Translations under genes and position numbers: made by a program
Assembly: GCF_004337985.1 (NCBI RefSeq)
Contig: NC_043743.1
Location: forward strand, 2,464,543 to 2,528,542
Source of the DNA: Pyricularia pennisetigena
Lineage: Eukaryota; Ascomycota; Sordariomycetes; Magnaporthales; Pyriculariaceae
Direction of reading: 5' to 3'
DNA: 64,000 bases
Part shown: positions 35,317 through 47,203 of the stretch, in pieces
How positions within the stretch are numbered: position 1 is the stretch's first letter
Layout: every line of letters begins with the position of its first letter
The notes under the pieces: model-generated
Seen by the model: only the letters and a program-made list of their open reading frames with translations
What the model was told of the DNA's origin: nothing
Databases searched by the model: none

Positions 35317-37755
35317 ATGCTTAAGCTCCTCCGCCCTCGGCCTTGGGTTTGCAACAGCTGCCTGAACCGAGTGGCATTACCACGACCATACCCCGTCGGC
35401 CGTCGTAGCATAAGATGGCTGTCTACGGCGCAAAGCGCTGCTTCGGCGGCTCCGATTCTCCCCGTCACACCGACTCCTGCTGACCATACTACCAGCGGCG
35501 CTCACGACGACACCCTCCTCGGCAAGATCTTTGACTGCTCTTCAGCATGGCAAGACTTCTCAGCGAGGTCGGCCAAGTTTCCCACAGGGAATGTAGGCCT
35601 CTTCCGGAATGCATATCTCACCAGCCCAGATGGTTTCCTCACGTTTGCGCAGTCGTCCCTTTCCAAGGCCTCTGCCATTGTGGACCGCGTGCTGGGCGCA
35701 TCGACTATTGAGGAGTACAAGACCATAGTCAGGGATCTAGACAGGCTCAGCGATCTCCTCTGCCGTGTCATCGACCTCTCAGACTTTGTGAGGGTCACTC
35801 ATCCCGACGTGCGCATCCAAAGGGCCGCTTCTGAAGCGTGGTACATGGTGTATCAGTACATGAACCAGCTCAACACCATGACGGGGCTCAACGACCAGCT
35901 GGGGAAGGCCATGGAGAACCCCGAAGTAACCAAGAGCTGGTCTGAAGAGGAGATGGCTGTGGCTCAGCTGCTTAAATTGGACTTTATGAAGTCGGCCGTC
36001 AACCTGCCGCAAGCCGCGCGGGACAGGTTCGTCGATCTATCGCAGAGGATAAGCGAGATTGGGTCCGACTTTGTCAACGACATGGCCCCTGAGCAACGCC
36101 GTATCGTTCTCCCGAGCAGCAAGTTCCAGGGAATGGATCCACAAATCGCGCGCAGGTTCACTAAGCACGGCTATATGCAGCTGCCCACTATGAGCGGCGA
36201 AGCAGCCGCCGCCTTGCGTACTGTCCACGACGAGGAGACCAGGAAGGCCATCTATCTCGCCATCAGGACCGCATCAAGCCGGTCCGTGGGTCTCTTAGAG
36301 GCGCTGCTGAAGCACAGGGCTGAACTGGCCGATCTCGCGGGATTTGAAAGCTACGGCCACATGACCCTCCGAGATAGGATGATGGCCAAGACTCCGGAAT
36401 CGATCAACAAATTCCTTGTTGAGCTCTCTAAGAACAACGCTCCCAGGGTCCTGCAGGAGGTCGATGGCATTTTGCAAGAGAAGAGGAATCTCCTCGCGTC
36501 TCCGTCGGCGGCGCTCAATCCATGGGACAGAGAATATTATATCCAACGTATAAGAAACGCCCAGGGCAAGAATGTGAAGCACGACAACTTCTTTGCATCA
36601 TACTTTTCAGTGGGCCGCGTCATGCAAGGCCTTTCGAGACTCTTCACTCGTCTGTACGGCATTCGCTTCGTGCCGCGAGAGACGCTGCCGGGCGAAAAAT
36701 GGCACCCGGATGTGCGCCGCTTGGACGTCGTGTCAGACACGGATGGCCACGTAGCTGTCCTGTACTGCGATTTATTCTATCGTGAAGACAAGTCACCTAA
36801 CCCTGCTCACTTCACCATCCGCTGTTCTCGCGCTATATCGGAGGATGAGATCTCAGAGGCAGCCGCCAGCACGAGTCGAGGCGGCCCAATCTTTGAGTCA
36901 CCGGAGTCGGCAGCAAACGACGGCATGGCTGCATCGCGCGGGGCCGGTGGAGGCCCGCTGAAGCAGCTCCCGACCATTGCGCTGGTGTGCGACTTTCCCC
37001 AGCGTGACAATCCCCTCAGCGGCTCCAAGAGCAAGCCTGCATCCCTGACTTTTGCATCACTCGAGACCCTGTTCCACGAGATGGGGCACGCCATCCACTC
37101 CATCCTAGCCCGGACATCGTTCCAGAATGTGGCAGGCACGCGATGCGCAACCGACTTGGCCGAACTGCCGTCCACCCTGATGGAATATTTCGCATCGGAC
37201 CCGTCAGTGCTGTCGTTGTTTGCTCGGCACGCCGAGACGGACGAGCCGTTAGACTACGACCTCTTGGCCGAGCGTGTCCGCTCCAGAGGCCTGTTTGAGG
37301 GCTGCGACACGGACTATCAAATAATGCTGGCTATGCTGGATCAGGTGTACCACTCGCCCCTGGCCTCGTCGGATTCGTTCGACACGACACGCGTCTACCA
37401 CGACCTGCAGCGCAAGCACAGCCCTCTGGGACCAGACCCTCCGTCGACGCGCTGGCAGGGCTTCTTCGGTCACCTGTTCGGCTACGGGAGCACCTACTAC
37501 AGCTACCTGTTCGACCAGGTGCTCGCGGAGCGGGTGTGGAAGAAGGTCTTTTCGTCGGGCCAGGACGGTGCCGCGCTGAGCAGGGAGGCCGGCGAGCACC
37601 TCAAGGAGAGCCTGTTGAGATGGGGTGGCAGCCGTGAACCGTGGCGCTGCGTTTCGGACGTGCTCCGGGATGAGAGAATCGCCGGCGGTGGCGAGGAGGC
37701 CATGGCTCTGGTTGGCAGTTGGGGGACCAGCAATAAGTCAACCATGAAGCACTGA
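35317..37755 (+). CDS. oct1: Mitochondrial intermediate peptidase (OCT1, M3A thimet oligopeptidase family)
   Basis: A single exon of 812 residues. The ATG at 35317 is the first in frame; the frame extends upstream but without ATG. The N-terminus (MLKLLRPRPWVCNSCLNRVALP) is an Arg-rich matrix presequence. The zinc site HEMGH is at residues 587-591, followed by the M3-family downstream glutamate region (ELPSTLMEYFASD). C-terminal GYGSTYYSYLFDQVLAERVW is typical of the family. OCT1 removes an octapeptide from precursors already cut by the matrix processing peptidase, including ribosomal and respiratory subunits. Length is close to other fungal OCT1 proteins (about 770-810). No frameshift is seen. 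Confidence 0.95.
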   Translation: MLKLLRPRPWVCNSCLNRVALPRPYPVGRRSIRWLSTAQSAASAAPILPVTPTPADHTTSGAHDDTLLGKIFDCSSAWQDFSARSAKFPTGNVGLFRNAYLTSPDGFLTFAQSSLSKASAIVDRVLGASTIEEYKTIVRDLDRLSDLLCRVIDLSDFVRVTHPDVRIQRAASEAWYMVYQYMNQLNTMTGLNDQLGKAMENPEVTKSWSEEEMAVAQLLKLDFMKSAVNLPQAARDRFVDLSQRISEIGSDFVNDMAPEQRRIVLPSSKFQGMDPQIARRFTKHGYMQLPTMSGEAAAALRTVHDEETRKAIYLAIRTASSRSVGLLEALLKHRAELADLAGFESYGHMTLRDRMMAKTPESINKFLVELSKNNAPRVLQEVDGILQEKRNLLASPSAALNPWDREYYIQRIRNAQGKNVKHDNFFASYFSVGRVMQGLSRLFTRLYGIRFVPRETLPGEKWHPDVRRLDVVSDTDGHVAVLYCDLFYREDKSPNPAHFTIRCSRAISEDEISEAAASTSRGGPIFESPESAANDGMAASRGAGGGPLKQLPTIALVCDFPQRDNPLSGSKSKPASLTFASLETLFHEMGHAIHSILARTSFQNVAGTRCATDLAELPSTLMEYFASDPSVLSLFARHAETDEPLDYDLLAERVRSRGLFEGCDTDYQIMLAMLDQVYHSPLASSDSFDTTRVYHDLQRKHSPLGPDPPSTRWQGFFGHLFGYGSTYYSYLFDQVLAERVWKKVFSSGQDGAALSREAGEHLKESLLRWGGSREPWRCVSDVLRDERIAGGGEEAMALVGSWGTSNKSTMKH

Positions 37756-38304
37756 GTATTATGTTTTATTTGTCTGAGCCATTCATAGTTTAATGTCCGG
37801 CGACTTGTAGAAAAAAAAAATAGAAAAAAGAAAATACATGTACCATAGCGCATAGAATTACGGTTAAGCGGGAATGGCATGTAAAAGGGTTTGATGGTGT
37901 AGAATATACATAACATGGCGGAATCATGTTGGGCTATATATTTGTCTTTTTTTTTCATGTAGTCTAGAGCTGTTCGTTTACTTTTTATATGTACATTTTT
38001 GGCACTTTACCACCATAGCACCCTTTGCAGGATTAAACAATACTTGTTGGTCGATCCATGTGTAGGCTTTAGGCTCATTCAGCAGGTCCTTGTCAGCTCG
38101 TTTCGCCAAGGCTTGATGCTTATCTCCCGGGGCCCAAAGGATGCCAAATTGAAATTTGCGCCCTTTTCAGCCTCTTTTTTTACGAAAGGAAAACTTGGGG
38201 AAGCAAATCCGATGAAAATTTCCCAGTACGGCCACATGAAGAGCGGAAGCGTCTTAAAGTAAAGCAGAGAGAGGGGGAAAAAAAAAAAATCACATCAGAA
38301 GAAC
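37756..38304. other. Spacer between OCT1 and the WSC gene
   Basis: Tandem genes on the same strand. It contains A/T tracts and the 3' end of OCT1. No gene is seen. Confidence 0.5.
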
Positions 38305-39117
38305 ATGCAAAAAATGCTCCCCCAACTACTACCTCTACTACTGATCGCGCTCTGCCAGGTCGGCGCAGCCCAAGACCTGACCGTCTTCTCGCCGCCGTCC
38401 TCGTCCACGTACAAATACCACGGCTGCTACAATGAGACGACGGGCCTGCCGGGCACCTCGGGCTCCCAACGCGCCATCGACGGCAAGCACAAGACGTCGC
38501 CGGGGTCCATGACGGTGCAGTCGTGCCTCGACTTTTGCGGGTCGGACGGCACCGTGTACAAGTTTGCAGGGGTCGAGTTTTCACGGTATGAGTTGTTTCC
38601 CCCCTTTGGTTTTCACCTCCCTTACCTCCCTGCCCATATTGTATAATTTGATGGGTGAGGGGAGTTTTTCTTTTTTTTTTTTTTTTTTTTTTTTTGTTGT
38701 GCTTTGTCTTGGAGTGGAAACATGAGGTGGCCCGATTTCAGAGACAAATCTACTACATTTATAATGTGATTGCTGATGCTGATCCAAAGAGAGTGCTGGT
38801 GCGGAAACATCCTGTCCGGTCTCTCCGCCAAGGTCGACGATGACCAGTGCAACACGGCTTGTGATGGTAACGCCAGTATCGCCTGTGGGGGGCCGTTGAA
38901 ACTTTCTGTGAGTGATGTTCCTGCCTGTGTTCTATGTTCAAGATACCCTGTCCGTCATCATCTGGTCAACATTGCCAGTCAGCCTACTTTGAACCCAATC
39001 TTACGCGTTCGTCATGTCCAGGTCTATGTGTCGGGCGCTCCAAAAGTAGCAGTTAGTCCAACAATGTTCGTTGCTGGAATCACGGCTGTGGCGGTTGGTA
39101 TAATCGCCATGTCATGA
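38305..39117 (+). CDS. Small secreted WSC-domain protein with C-terminal hydrophobic (GPI-type or membrane) tail
   Basis: Exons 38305-38585, 38790-38907 and 39022-39117 give 164 residues. A signal peptide covers about residues 1-22 (LLPLLLIALCQVGAA). One WSC domain follows (about 37-135), beginning YKYHGCYNE, with SCLDFCG, ECWCGN, CNTACDGN and CGG, so the usual eight cysteines are present. The end is SPTMFVAGITAVAVGIIAMS with no cytoplasmic residues, which suits a GPI signal rather than a transmembrane sensor. Intron 1 contains a 25-T tract and an AAAG acceptor. Intron 2 is 114 nt, a multiple of three with no stop. WSC domains bind wall glucan or act in stress sensing. The protein is unusually short, without the Ser/Thr stalk of WSC1-type sensors. 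It is convergent with REV1, whose stop lies 118 bp away. Confidence 0.8.
38671..38695. repeat. Poly(T) tract inside intron 1 of the WSC gene
   Basis: 25-nt T run in the intron at 38586-38789, about 95 nt before the acceptor. Confidence 0.85.
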
Positions 39118-39235
39118 GATCAAAATATGATTGTATGTCAGGTAGCCTTGAAAAAAAAAAAAAGACCTGCTATTTGTCGTGATATCGTAACACATTATTC
39201 AAGTGGTATCTCGTGACACCTTCATTGGGCCACAC

Positions 39236-42200
39236 TCAACTCAAGTCCATAGGTCCCAGCCCTCTCTCTGCCAGAGCTCCTTGTACAACACCCTTGATAC
39301 GCTCAACGGCAGCTTGCCATTGTTTCTTGCCTTTCCCTGCGCTGTCCCCGTCCTGCTGCTCTTCCACCAACCAGTCCAGCCATGCAACAAGTACCTGTGC
39401 CTTCTCCAGATTTCGCTCCTCGCGTATGACCTTCCGTAGGTATGTCTCGAGCACCTCTGTGTCCCGTAGATGTGGTCCGGTGCGAACCGTATCCCGGTGC
39501 CAGAGCTGCAGCATGTCTTTGATTCTCGGCAGCGAAGTGAGGTTTTGCTTGGTAAACGATGCCCGTGCCGGCTTGTTGGGGAATTGCAGTCTCGTCTGCG
39601 AATCAACCACACCCTCGGATCTCACCGCCTCGCGCCGCCGCAGCGGTGGTGCCTGCACATCTAGGCTACCCTGCTGAGCCAATCGGCGGCGGCGCTGTTC
39701 AGCCATGATCTCCCTCCGGACTTCCAAAGGTAATGCGGCCAGGACCTCCTGGTCAAGCACTTCCTCGGGCTCTGTGACAATGTTATGTCCTGTTTGCGCT
39801 GCTGACTCTGCTGCATTTATTGCCTCCTCTACATGTCGTCTCGGTCCCGTGAATAGGTTTGTTTGTTGCAATCCGACCTCGGCATCATGTTGTCGTTCGC
39901 GCGCCCGGCCAAGCATCCCTCGTATGCCGCCACGTTTCGTTGGGGTCGTGCGTGGACGTGGCCTGTTGATCACTCTGTCCTTGCGAGGAGATTGGGGCAA
40001 CACTGATTGTCCGCCACCACCGCTTCTCCGACCATATGATGCAAGAACCTCCGCCTTCATATCTTCAGGCAAACCTGCAAACACCTCCGGATCTATGTCA
40101 GAAGGGATCGTGTCATCTCGCAATGCAGGACTTGGTATTCTCGACCTGGGCCTTGAAGCAGGCGATCCTTCCCTTGCACCCGGTGGAGCGGCTCGCTTCT
40201 GCTGCGCCATCAGCTTCGTGCGGATATCGTGAGGCAATGCGGCCATGACCTCAGGGTCAGGTTGTGTAGGTAGGATGAACTGCGTCCCGTAGACATTCAA
40301 TGGCGTTCTGGCCTGAGTGTCAGCCTCTCTTGCCATAGTAAGCGCAACTGCAGGGTGCATTGGGCTCGCTTTTGGCTTCCGAGGCGTCAACGGGTCTACC
40401 GAGATGGGATCGTCTTGCATCTCGTGGCCTGAGGAAGATCTCCTACCGCCAATCCTGCCGTCATCTTCAATAGTTTCCTGCTTCGACTTCTTACTATTTG
40501 AAGCTCTCGTAAATGCCCCAAAAGACAAGGTTTTCTGGCTGCTCTCTGGTACACCGGCAGCAGGCCCTTTGATGGGCTCTAATCGACTCAGATGCACGCC
40601 CAGGCCTCGGAGATCACCGGGCGCAAAGTTGTAGCTCCTCAGGATTGAAACAGCTTCTTTGCCGATGAAGTCAGCACTGTAGGTGGCAATTCCAAAGGCC
40701 ACTGACTTGTTGAAGACGTCGCACTTTCCATGGCCTAGGTGCTTTGGCGGATCCAGGGGAGAGTCGAGTGAGCGACGCATAATCTTCATAGTAAAGCTCT
40801 TGCCCTTGACTCCCTCGTTCAGGAGTCTCTTCTCCAGCTCCTTGCACAAGTTCATGACAAACTCTTCGGCCTCGGGTTGGTTAACGAACCGAATGCCCCA
40901 GTTTACTTCAGCCGATACTGACTTCCGCATAGGCTGATCTCCGACCTCGGCTTTGTCGATGCCCCTGGAGTACTCCCAAAGCCTTTCCCCTGTCTTAGGT
41001 CCTAGGATTGTGGTCAGCTTTCCACGAGAGAGCTCCCGCACATCCTTGACCAACCTGACGCCCACTTCTTCAAGTTTGTTCTTGATACTGTACGCAACAC
41101 CGGGTAGGTCTTCAACCTTTAAATCACTCAGCATGTCCAAAACCTCTTCTGGCTTTACCTGATATTGACCGGCCGGCTTTGCTTTCCTGAGTGCGACTTT
41201 AGCCATCAGGATATTCGGTCCCATGCCAATCGACACATTACAACCCGTCCTGCGTTTGATTTCGGCCCGCAGATTCGTCGCAAGCTCGTTGGCCTTCTCC
41301 TGTTCTCTCCACACGCTGCCTTCCTCCACGCCAACCCCGCTTGATGCCGCTGCCTCCAAAACAAGGCTGCTTATGTCTATCAGTGCCTCGTCAACACTGA
41401 CACTCTGCACAATGCCACCAACCTCGAGTATTGCTTCGTAGAAGAGCCTGCTGGCATCCTCATAGGCTGGAAAGTCGTACGGCAAAACCTTGATCGTGGG
41501 ACACAGTTCCAGGGCACGTTTCATCCACATGCCATTCTTGATCCCAAATTCTCGAGCAGGGTAATTACAAGAAGCAATTTCTGAGCCTGTACCAGTCCCA
41601 TGAGCGACAACGGCAGGCTTGCCAATGTAGTCCGGTGCACTTTTCAGCGACACGGCGCAGAAAAAGCTGTCAAAGTCCACATGCATGATGTAGCGGCGTG
41701 ACCCATGCTTGTGCTTAATCGGCTTTTGCGCTGGACCTTTCTCAGCAGCCATCTTTTGCATCTTGGACTTGAGCTCTGCCTTCCAGGTTGAAAGATGATG
41801 GAGACGACTTTCGGAGTAAAATTGCTTCAGGAAGTCCGGATTTGCTGTGGAAGATTTCCATATCTTGGGGTCCTTTAGTAGCAATGCATTGTGCTCCTCA
41901 GAGGTCATGGCCCTTGAATCGCCACGTGCTTCATCTACCTCTCCTCTCGGATGATCCGGATCTTTTGGTCTGGGAGCAGGAGGAGCCATTGGTTTATTTT
42001 TAGCATTGGCCATCGGCAAAGAACCCTCACGTGGGAATTCCTTGATATTCTCTTTGCCGGCTGGCGTTGGCGACGTCGGCGTGGTCGCGCGTTCCTGGGG
42101 GACCTCGGACATTTCGTCTAGATCATCATATACAGCGGTTGCTGGTTTGCTTGTTTTTGACTCAACACTGTCACCAGATTCCAAGGGGGTGGAATTTTGA

Positions 42201-42903
42201 TTCGTGGTGCCCATGAAGCGAAAAGGGGATGAACCAGCAGTCGAATGAAGCTCCGCTTGCTTCTGCAGTTGTTTTGTGTAGAAGCTGTTTTGGGTCTGTT
42301 CTCTATATCCAAGACTGGACTGCTGGCTTTTCTCAGCAGACATCTTGCCACTGTCGAATTTCAGCGTCTTTTGCGCCGGACCCTCGTCGAAGACGCGGTA
42401 GTCGGTCCATGGTAGCAGTTTCCCAGCACTGATGGAGTCCACAACCCACTGGGGCTTCACCATGCGATACTTGTTGTAGTCGACAACCTTTTTGGGCGGC
42501 AGAGCCGATGCGATGATATGTGTAGCACATGTCTTGGAGTCCAGGTACTGAAGAAATCCGGCACCGTGTTGCACCAGCTCCTTGTGCAGACTAGCCAGCG
42601 CTGTCAGCACCGCGCAATTCGAACGATACAGGGGACTTGTTATCACGCCTACACTTGTAAGGATGGCTGAGTGTATCCCATGACGTGGGCGACGACGCCC
42701 TTGAAGATCTGCGGCTTGCCGGGAGACGCGTTTGCTCGCAGCTCAGCATCAAGGTTTTGCAACTTAATTTTTTTGCGCCTAAAGTAGTCGCTGAAGCCTC
42801 CAAAGGCACTGGCATCGTACTCTTCCCCGGTCTCGTCGGTGAAGGTGTGATCTTCGATGCGCTTCCGCACGGCGGCCGAATTCTTTTCGAGGCGGTCCCC
42901 CAT
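39236..42903 (-). CDS. rev1: DNA repair protein REV1 (Y-family deoxycytidyl transferase)
   Basis: Exons 42903-42653 and 42590-39236 (62-nt intron, donor GTAGGC, acceptor GCTAG) give 1201 residues. The join restores GYTQPSLQVLHKELV, typical of the BRCT domain of REV1. In order: BRCT (about 65-155, ending KPQWVVDSISAGKLLPW), disordered linker, catalytic core with HVDFDSFF (Asp about 387) and SVSVDEALIDIS (Asp-Glu about 482), little finger, then three LP-type ubiquitin-binding motifs near 869, 921 and 1039, and the C-terminal domain (about 1100-1201) that docks Pol zeta (REV7) and other polymerases. REV1 inserts dCMP opposite abasic sites and scaffolds translesion synthesis. It diverges from the RED/IK gene across 427 bp. 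Its 3' end faces the WSC gene closely. Confidence 0.95.
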
Positions 42904-43330
42904 GGTTGCGAGAGCGACTTGCGCGGACGCGTCAAATTGCAGCTAGGACGGCGAAAAAATATGGAAAGGGCATCGGAAAATTCATAGTGAGTTTCAGTGC
43001 ATCAAAATTCAAGAGTCCGTAAGTGATTTAACGCCAATGCCTAGAATTAACATTCTGAATCTTCTTTGGCGCAAAGTGATATGAATGCCGTGGGATAAGT
43101 TGATTGTGAAATTGAGAAAGACGCGTTGAGTGGCAAGACGTCATTTTACACTGTCGGCCGCCCGCTAGGCTTCCCCAAATCGCGTATTACAGCGCATGCC
43201 TAAATGCGCTATCACGTGAAAGATCTCCATTCTGTCACGACAAACGATCCACTATACGCGCTGTGATGCAATGCACCTCATCTCAACTCCTGGACCCCGG
43301 ACTTGATTTGTCAACCATGTCGTCGCCAAC
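42904..43330. promoter_or_regulatory. Divergent promoter region of REV1 and RED/IK
   Basis: 427 bp between opposite start codons. I see no gene in it and no site I can name with confidence. Confidence 0.5.
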
Positions 43331-45059
43331 ATGAACAACGATCAATTTCGGAGGTTGATCGGGGCCAACGCTGAAAAGGCAAAATCTGGTGGACAGAATG
43401 ATTCGCCCTCTGCCACTAAACCGGCAGTTTCGTCTGCCCTTGGATCGCGGCTCAAGTCGAGCATTCCGATGACGCCGTAAGTGTACATGCGAAGTTGCAT
43501 CGACAGCGCTGTCAGACTTGTACTTACTAAATTTTGCTGCCCTCACCAGGCGATCTTTGGGCACAAGTAGTCATAATTTGTTTGCGAAGCAGCTCGCCGA
43601 GCGTGACCAGGCAACCCAGAAACAGAAGCGATTTCGCACTTCAGCGCCCAAGGGAAGCAGGCTTGCCGAGGGCTACGTCGACAGGGCCAGGCTCAGGAAT
43701 GGCGATGATGCAGATGCCGAGCGCGATGCAAAGCTCAAGGCGACTGAGAAGCTACGCGACTCCAAGGAGATTGACGAGGAAGAGTACGAAGCTAGACGTA
43801 AAAAGATCCTCGCCGAAAGCGATGGCCGCCCCAAGGGTCTCGACTTCGAGCTTTTAGCCAAGGCTCGCAAGGGTGAAAGCACAGCCGATGATGAAAGGCC
43901 ACCATCTGCTGATGCAAAGGAGGATGAGTTTCCACAGGAAGGGGATGGGGAAGACGGCTTCGATGATGCTTTGGAACAGATAGAAGGTGCAGAGGTACAA
44001 GCAATCACCAAGGAGAAAACCAAGAAGAAGGGTCAGTTTGCAACCAAGCCCGTTGTACCGGGTGGAAAGCGTTCAAGAGACCAGATCTTGGCCGAGCTCA
44101 AGGCGGCAAGGGAGGCTGCCAAGGCCAAAGAGGAACAAGCGCTTGGAAACAGGTTCAAGAAAATTGGAGCGCAAAAGGCCCCGGGAACGAGGTTTGAGCG
44201 TGACAGCAAAGGCCGAGAGGTCATGATCATTGTCGATGAGGATGGTCACGAGAAACGCAAAGTCAGAAAACTGGCCGCGGATGAATTGGAGGAAAAGGCA
44301 GCATTTGTCCCTGATAAGAATGCCGAAGTTCTTGGGATGGAGGTCCCCGAGATATATAGGAAGAAACAGGAGGAAGCTGAACAAAAGAAGGCAGCGGCGG
44401 CGGAGGAAGATGACGATATATTCAACGACGTGGGCGACTACAATCCACTTGCGGGTATGGAATCAGACTCCGATGACAGCTCCGACGAGGAGGGCATCGT
44501 TTCTGAAGAAAGACCGAGCAAGCGACTGAAAGATGAGGAAGTTGGAGCGGAGATGGCCTCAATATCTGTCAGCAAAGAGACAAGTCAGCCAGCAGATCGA
44601 CCACAGCCGGCCACTACAGCAGCACCGGTGGCTCGAAAAGACTGGTTCAAGGGTTCCAAGACTGGTCTTGTATCGGAGGAGTCTCGTAAAACATCGGCTG
44701 CAAACGATCCAGCGGTTCTTGCAGCGCTCAGGAAGGCAAAGAGTCTCAACGCCGAGGCCAAGTCGGAGGAAGAGAAGCAGAAGGCAGAGAGAGAAGAGCG
44801 CTTGAAGAAAATGCTAAGAGAAAGCACACGAGATGCGGAGGATATGGACATGGGTTTCGGCACCAGCAGGATGGCTGACGAAGAAGACCTGGAAGAAAGG
44901 GACATAAAGCTCTCTGCATGGGGCAACGATGGGGAAGATGATGAACCAGGTGGTGCTAAGGCAAAACGGAAAAGAGGTGGGAAGAAGCGTAAGGGAGACG
45001 TTAACAGTGCAGCTGATGTGTTGCAAGCCATGGAAAGGCAAAAGGCATCCAATGCATAA
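43331..45059 (+). CDS. RED/IK-family pre-mRNA splicing factor
   Basis: Exons 43331-43476 and 43550-45059 (donor GTAAGT, branch TTACTAA, acceptor CCAG) give 551 residues. The N-terminal third carries RED_N-type features: FRRLIG near the start, then AEGYVDRARLRNGDD and KGLDFELLAKAR, equivalent to segments in human RED/IK. The rest is charged, with acidic stretches (EEDDDIFNDVGDYNPL, recalling the DIFxDVGDY motif of RED) and a basic nuclear-type tail (KAKRKRGGKKRKGD). RED is a component of the spliceosomal B complex and partners SMU1, aiding activation and recognition of short introns. Nuclear location is expected. The gene is divergent with REV1. Assignment is firm at family level. Confidence 0.88.
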
Positions 45060-45470
45060 AAATTCCATGAATACAAATTCGTATCTGGACGCACTGTGAT
45101 TTTTGAGACGAGCTTATTATCTCAATGCACCCAAAATGCCATCCAAAGGAATGACATACTGTACTTGAATGGCAGTGGAGTATCATTGAGGTCCAGGGGG
45201 GCATTATGACATAGAGTGCCATTTCTTGGCACCCCTAACCCTTGACGACATCGGCCTGAGTCAATTGATGAATGCCCACCTACCGGTTTCAGGACTTCAG
45301 GTTGTGCCAACCTGCTGAACCTTCTTTATTGACCAATCCATCCTCAGTTTCTCGTCAAACAACGTTTAAAGAGCCTTGCGCAGTCCCGATATTTTTTAGA
45401 CTACTTACTGCGTATCATTTCATGTCGAAGTTTGCTTGTTAGCCTCATGAACTGTTAGCCGGCGTCCGTG
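45060..45470. other. Spacer between RED/IK and FMP32
   Basis: 411 bp, tandem genes on the same strand. Nothing further recognised. Confidence 0.5.
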
Positions 45471-46792
45471 ATGTCAACTGCTAGGTTGACGTTTCTTTAC
45501 CCGCACCTGTTCCGCTCCCCTCGTTTCGGCGAGTCGGCAACTCAAGCTGCCACGCACCTCACCCGTCGCAGGGCAGCGCGTGAGCCCTGGCGCCCTATCA
45601 GATGCCAACAGACCGCAAATTATGCGAGGGCAACGTCGCCCAAGCGAGCTACCTATATTGCGCGACACGGCAAGGCTGTTGAGCCGCAGCCATTAACCGG
45701 CGACAACAAAGCCGATACCGCCAAGTCGGCTGCACAGTCTGACCCGCAGTCCAAGACGTCCAAGTCTGGCCGTACAAAGGCTGCTTCTCCGACAGAGGCC
45801 ACTGCAGCCGAGAGCCCCAAAAATGCCCCCGCAGGTAGCGCGACGGACATCCCCCCAGTGATCGAGCTTTCGGCCCCGACCGCACCGCCTCCTCCTCCGC
45901 CTGGTGCCGAAGACAGTGCTGGAGAGCTCAAGAAAGCCCGGTCTAGTGGACCGATGGAGACGATACTACACATGGGCAGTCCGGAGATGATGCAGAGACA
46001 GCACCCGCACCTCAAGCCGGCTCCGTATGTGCATCACTTCGACACGTATTCTCTCGTTAAGCGGCTCGAGGAGGGCGGCTACACGCAGGAGCAGGCCATC
46101 ACGGCGATGAAGGCAGTGCGTGGGTTGTTGGCGCAGAATCTGGGTCAGGCCAAGGATGGGCTATACAGCCGCAGCGACATGGATAACGAGACATACCTGT
46201 TCCGCGCAGCCTGCTCTGAACTGAGCGTGGAGCTCCGGAACATGCGGCGGATCAATGACGAGCAGATTCGCCAGCAAAGGACACATGTGCAGCACGAGGT
46301 GGATATCCTGACTCAGTCGCTCAACCAGGAGCTTCTGACACTGAACGACAACGTCAAGGGAATGTTCAACGACAGGAGGATGGCTGTGCGAGAGGAGCAA
46401 AAAGCAGCCGAAAGTGCTGTAAGTGGCGCTGTCTTTGCCCATAGCTGCTCGTTCGGCGACTGTGTGGAAGGTGAAGGAAGTTCAATGTGCGCTAATATTA
46501 TTTACCCATGCAGATCCAGCAAATCAACTACAAAATCAGTGTCACGCTCAACAGTGACGCAAAATCCGACATCGAGGGCCTGCGTTGGGTCCTGATACGG
46601 AGAGGTGTCCTAGGACTTATCCTGATGACACTCTTATCGCTAGGCGCCATGCGCTACGCAAGCTACCGAAGCCATGAGAAGAAGAAGAGACTTAGGCGGC
46701 AGGCCGAAGAGGCTCAAAAAGCCCACATGACCGATCGGACAATTGATCGCAGCTCGGCACCCGACGCCGCAGCGCTGCTGGCAGCAAACTAA
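45471..46792 (+). CDS. fmp32: Mitochondrial coiled-coil inner-membrane protein, FMP32/MCUR1 (DUF1640) family
   Basis: Exons 45471-46418 and 46514-46792 (GTAAGT donor, GCAG acceptor, phase 0) give 408 residues. The N-terminus is Arg-rich without acidic residues in the first 20, a matrix presequence. A long Pro/Ala/Lys linker with PPPPPPG follows. The conserved region starts FDTYSLVKRLEEGGYTQEQA and continues as a coiled coil (HVQHEVDILTQSLNQELLTLNDNVKGMFNDRR). The second exon brings QQINYKISVTLNSDAKSDIEGLRWVLIRRG and one transmembrane helix (VLGLILMTLLSLGAMRY) near the C-terminus. Yeast Fmp32 is linked to cytochrome c oxidase assembly, and animal relatives (MCUR1/CCDC90B) to the calcium uniporter. 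Which role applies here is not shown. The N-terminal linker is longer than in yeast. Confidence 0.9.
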
Positions 46793-47203
46793 ACTACATA
46801 GGCTAGATTTCTGTCTCGACAACATAACGTGCATAAATTTCTTTTGTCACCAAGTAGAAAGATACCCAAGCCAGGGAATATAGAGGGCAGTATGTGCATA
46901 GCATAGAATGGGACAAATAAATCCTTGCCAGGAATTTTTGGATAAATTTTCAGACCGAACCTACCCTGCATGTGAATTGGACCTGATTGTGCGGCTTCGG
47001 CTGGCGGCGGGTGGTTGTTGCGGGTATTAGTGGAAACTTCAACTGTGGATGCGGTGCCTTATCTTATCGAAAATTTCGTGGGGTCGCGACTCGCAGGAAC
47101 TTTTTTTTTGTAAGGCGCATCGCGACAGCGGCCGGTTGAGAGACATTTCAGGTTTGCCGACCGCATCAAGATCAATCAATTCCCTCAACAAAAGACAGCC
47201 GAG
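46793..47203. other. Spacer between FMP32 and NIP7
   Basis: 411 bp, tandem genes on the same strand. Contains a T9 run near 47101. Nothing further recognised. Confidence 0.5.
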
